NCBI GenBank assembly: GCA_007134165.1
Contig: SLLJ01000452.1
Location: 1-6,415, forward strand
Origin: Nitriliruptoraceae bacterium
GTDB lineage: Bacteria; Actinomycetota; Nitriliruptoria; Nitriliruptorales; Nitriliruptoraceae
Direction: 5' to 3'
DNA: 6,415 bases
A program made the translations under genes and the position numbers. Below the pieces are notes generated by a model. It did not search any database. It had not been told where the DNA came from and saw only the letters and a program-made list of their open reading frames with translations. The stretch's first letter is position 1; the number at the start of each line of letters is the position of its first letter. This document shows positions 5,049-6,415 of this stretch, piece after piece.

Positions 5049-6415
5049 ATGAGCGCCACACGTTCGGTGGTCGGGATGCTGTGTGCGGCGCTGCTGCTCG
5101 CGCTGTCGGGGGTGGGAGCCACGTCACCGGCCAGTGCCCAGCCTGACGTTGATGCCGACGGCGGAGCGCCGGCCACCGGTGCGGTGGCTACCGAGGTCGA
5201 GTTGGCGTCGGGGACCTGTACCCGCGATCCGCAACTCCCCAACCAGTTCCCGGACGTCGCCGATGACAGCGTGTTCTGTAACGACATCGCCTGGATGGCC
5301 ACCCAGGGCATCACCACCGGCCGTACCGATGGGACCTACGGGCCGGGCGACAACGTGCGGCGCGGCCACATGGCCGCGTTCCTGCACCGTTACGCCGGTG
5401 AGTCCGCCCCGCCGGCCGGGGCGCCGAGGTTCTCGGATGTGCCGGCCGGCCATGTGTTCTTCACGGCGGTTTCGTGGTTGGCTGCCGAGGGGGTGACCAC
5501 GGGCCGGCCCGACGGGAGCTTTGATCCGGGTGGGGAGATCACCCGTGGGCAGATGGCGGCGTTCCTCTACCGGTATGCGGGTGAGCCTGGCCTGCCTGCC
5601 AATGCTCCTTCCTTCCCGGATGTGCCGGCCGGGTTCATCTTTGCGGATGCGATCTCGTGGATGGCGTTGACCGGGATCACCACCGGCCAGTTGGACGGGA
5701 CGTTCAACCCGTCCGGGACGCTCAACCGCGGCCAGATGTCGGCGTTCCTGTTCCGCTACGACGAGTACTTCGCCGGCCCCGCCCCCGGCGGTGCGATCGT
5801 CCACCCGGGTGCAACCTGGGCCAGCACGGCAACGGGCTACCGGGGCGAGCACGGGCAGCGGGTGTCCTACGCCTGCCCGCCAAGTGGTGTCGCCCGGACC
5901 GTGTGGGGCACCGACGTGTACACCGATGACTCCTCGGTGTGCACCGCCGCGGTCCATGCCGGGCTGATCACCCTGGCTTCGGGCGGCAACGTCGTCATCG
6001 AGATCTGGCCGGGACAGGCCAGCTACGCAGGTAGCCAGCGGCACGGCATCACCTCGAGCAACTGGGGCTCGTGGGGCGGCAGCTTCGTGTTCGTGGACGA
6101 TCCCGGTCCCGGCGAGCCGCCTGCACCACCGGAACCTGTCCCTGGGCTGACGGCCGACGGCGCGATCAGCGCCGGCAACCTGCACACCTGCGGACTGCAG
6201 ACCGACGGCACCCCGGTCTGCTGGGGCTGGGATCACTTCGGCCAGTCCTCGCCGCCCGCCGGGCTGACGCTGCGAGCGATCAGCACCGGCGGCGCGCACA
6301 CCTGCGGGCTGCAGACCGACGGCACCCCGGTCTGCTGGGGCACCGACCAAGACGGGCAGATCTCACCACCGGCCGCAACGACGTTGACCGCAATCAGCGC
6401 CGGCGGCCTGCACAC
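5049..6415 (+). CDS. Secreted SLH-LCCL-RCC1-repeat surface protein, 3' end cut by window
   Basis: 455 codons are visible and the frame is open at the window edge. Residues 1-30 are a signal peptide with a Leu/Ala-rich core and a likely cleavage after ASA (28-30). Three S-layer homology repeats follow at about 67-117, 128-178 and 189-238, each with FxDV, a W-A/M-x-x-x-G-I/V-T-T-G motif, DGTYGP or DGSFDP, and RGQMAAFL. They usually bind cell-wall polymers and hold a protein at the surface. An LCCL domain occupies about 251-350 (VWGTDVYTDDSSVCTAAVHAG, then GGSFVFV; Cys 276 and 298). A Pro-rich linker (352-366) leads to RCC1-like repeats of 38 residues from 372, each with HTCGLQTDGTPVCWG and two Cys. 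The role is likely display of a beta-propeller at the cell surface; the ligand is unknown. The full protein should hold about seven repeats if it closes one propeller (inference). Confidence 0.9.
   Translation, partial: MSATRSVVGMLCAALLLALSGVGATSPASAQPDVDADGGAPATGAVATEVELASGTCTRDPQLPNQFPDVADDSVFCNDIAWMATQGITTGRTDGTYGPGDNVRRGHMAAFLHRYAGESAPPAGAPRFSDVPAGHVFFTAVSWLAAEGVTTGRPDGSFDPGGEITRGQMAAFLYRYAGEPGLPANAPSFPDVPAGFIFADAISWMALTGITTGQLDGTFNPSGTLNRGQMSAFLFRYDEYFAGPAPGGAIVHPGATWASTATGYRGEHGQRVSYACPPSGVARTVWGTDVYTDDSSVCTAAVHAGLITLASGGNVVIEIWPGQASYAGSQRHGITSSNWGSWGGSFVFVDDPGPGEPPAPPEPVPGLTADGAISAGNLHTCGLQTDGTPVCWGWDHFGQSSPPAGLTLRAISTGGAHTCGLQTDGTPVCWGTDQDGQISPPAATTLTAISAGGLH
6162..6415 (+). repeat. 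Tandem 114-bp coding repeats (RCC1-like)
   Basis: Two full 114-nt units (6162-6275 and 6276-6389) and the start of a third encode RCC1-like blades inside the surface protein. The stretch from the CACACCTGCGG of each unit to CTGCTGGGG, 44 nt long, differs by one base between the first two units (GGACTG against GGGCTG), while the unit ends (WDHFGQSSPPAGLTLR and TDQDGQISPPAATTLT in protein) have drifted more. This suggests recent duplication or gene conversion of the unit core. Confidence 0.85.

Noticed and set aside
5124..6350. Long minus-strand open frame of 408 codons opposite the surface-protein gene
   Set aside because: It lies exactly antisense to a plus-strand gene with a signal peptide, SLH, LCCL and RCC1-like motifs. 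Its repetitive Gly/Ala/Arg content mirrors the opposite repeats, as expected for a shadow frame in GC-rich DNA.

Overview
The window is GC-rich, and its real genes favour G or C at third codon positions, with several GTG starts. Together with a secreted protein that joins S-layer homology repeats, an LCCL domain and RCC1-like repeats, this points to a high-GC actinobacterium. Acidimicrobiia is my best guess, inferred from the protein families and not from any marker gene.

Layout, left to right. Positions 1-454 hold no gene I can recognise. At 455-473 a perfect inverted repeat precedes a two-gene toxin-antitoxin operon of VapBC type (486-1186): a ribbon-helix-helix-like antitoxin overlapping a PIN-domain toxin by 4 nt. 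On the minus strand, 1326-1588 is a decayed C-terminal piece of an S66 (LD-carboxypeptidase/MccF-like) peptidase, split over two frames. A complete GAF-GGDEF diguanylate cyclase follows at 1823-2848. Then 2849-3605 has no recognisable gene. At 3606-4193 (minus) lies an IS607-type serine recombinase TnpA, without the TnpB that usually accompanies it. At 4257-4385 is a 42-residue relic of a second PIN toxin (FitB/VapC type), internally deleted and with its first catalytic Asp changed to Ala. 4386-5038 is again empty of recognisable genes. From 5049 to the right edge runs a secreted modular surface protein, cut by the window end just inside its third RCC1-like repeat.

The picture is an accessory region where small mobile modules (toxin-antitoxin pairs, an IS607-like element) have come in and partly decayed, between two apparently functional genes: one for cyclic-di-GMP signalling and one for a cell-surface protein. 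I see no operon linking the signalling gene, the recombinase and the surface protein, and no evidence that they act together. The only clear functional unit of more than one gene is the VapBC pair with its probable operator. I found no convincing novel multi-gene system. The most notable items are the two relics, the TnpB-less TnpA with an atypical tail, and the unusual domain mix of the surface protein.
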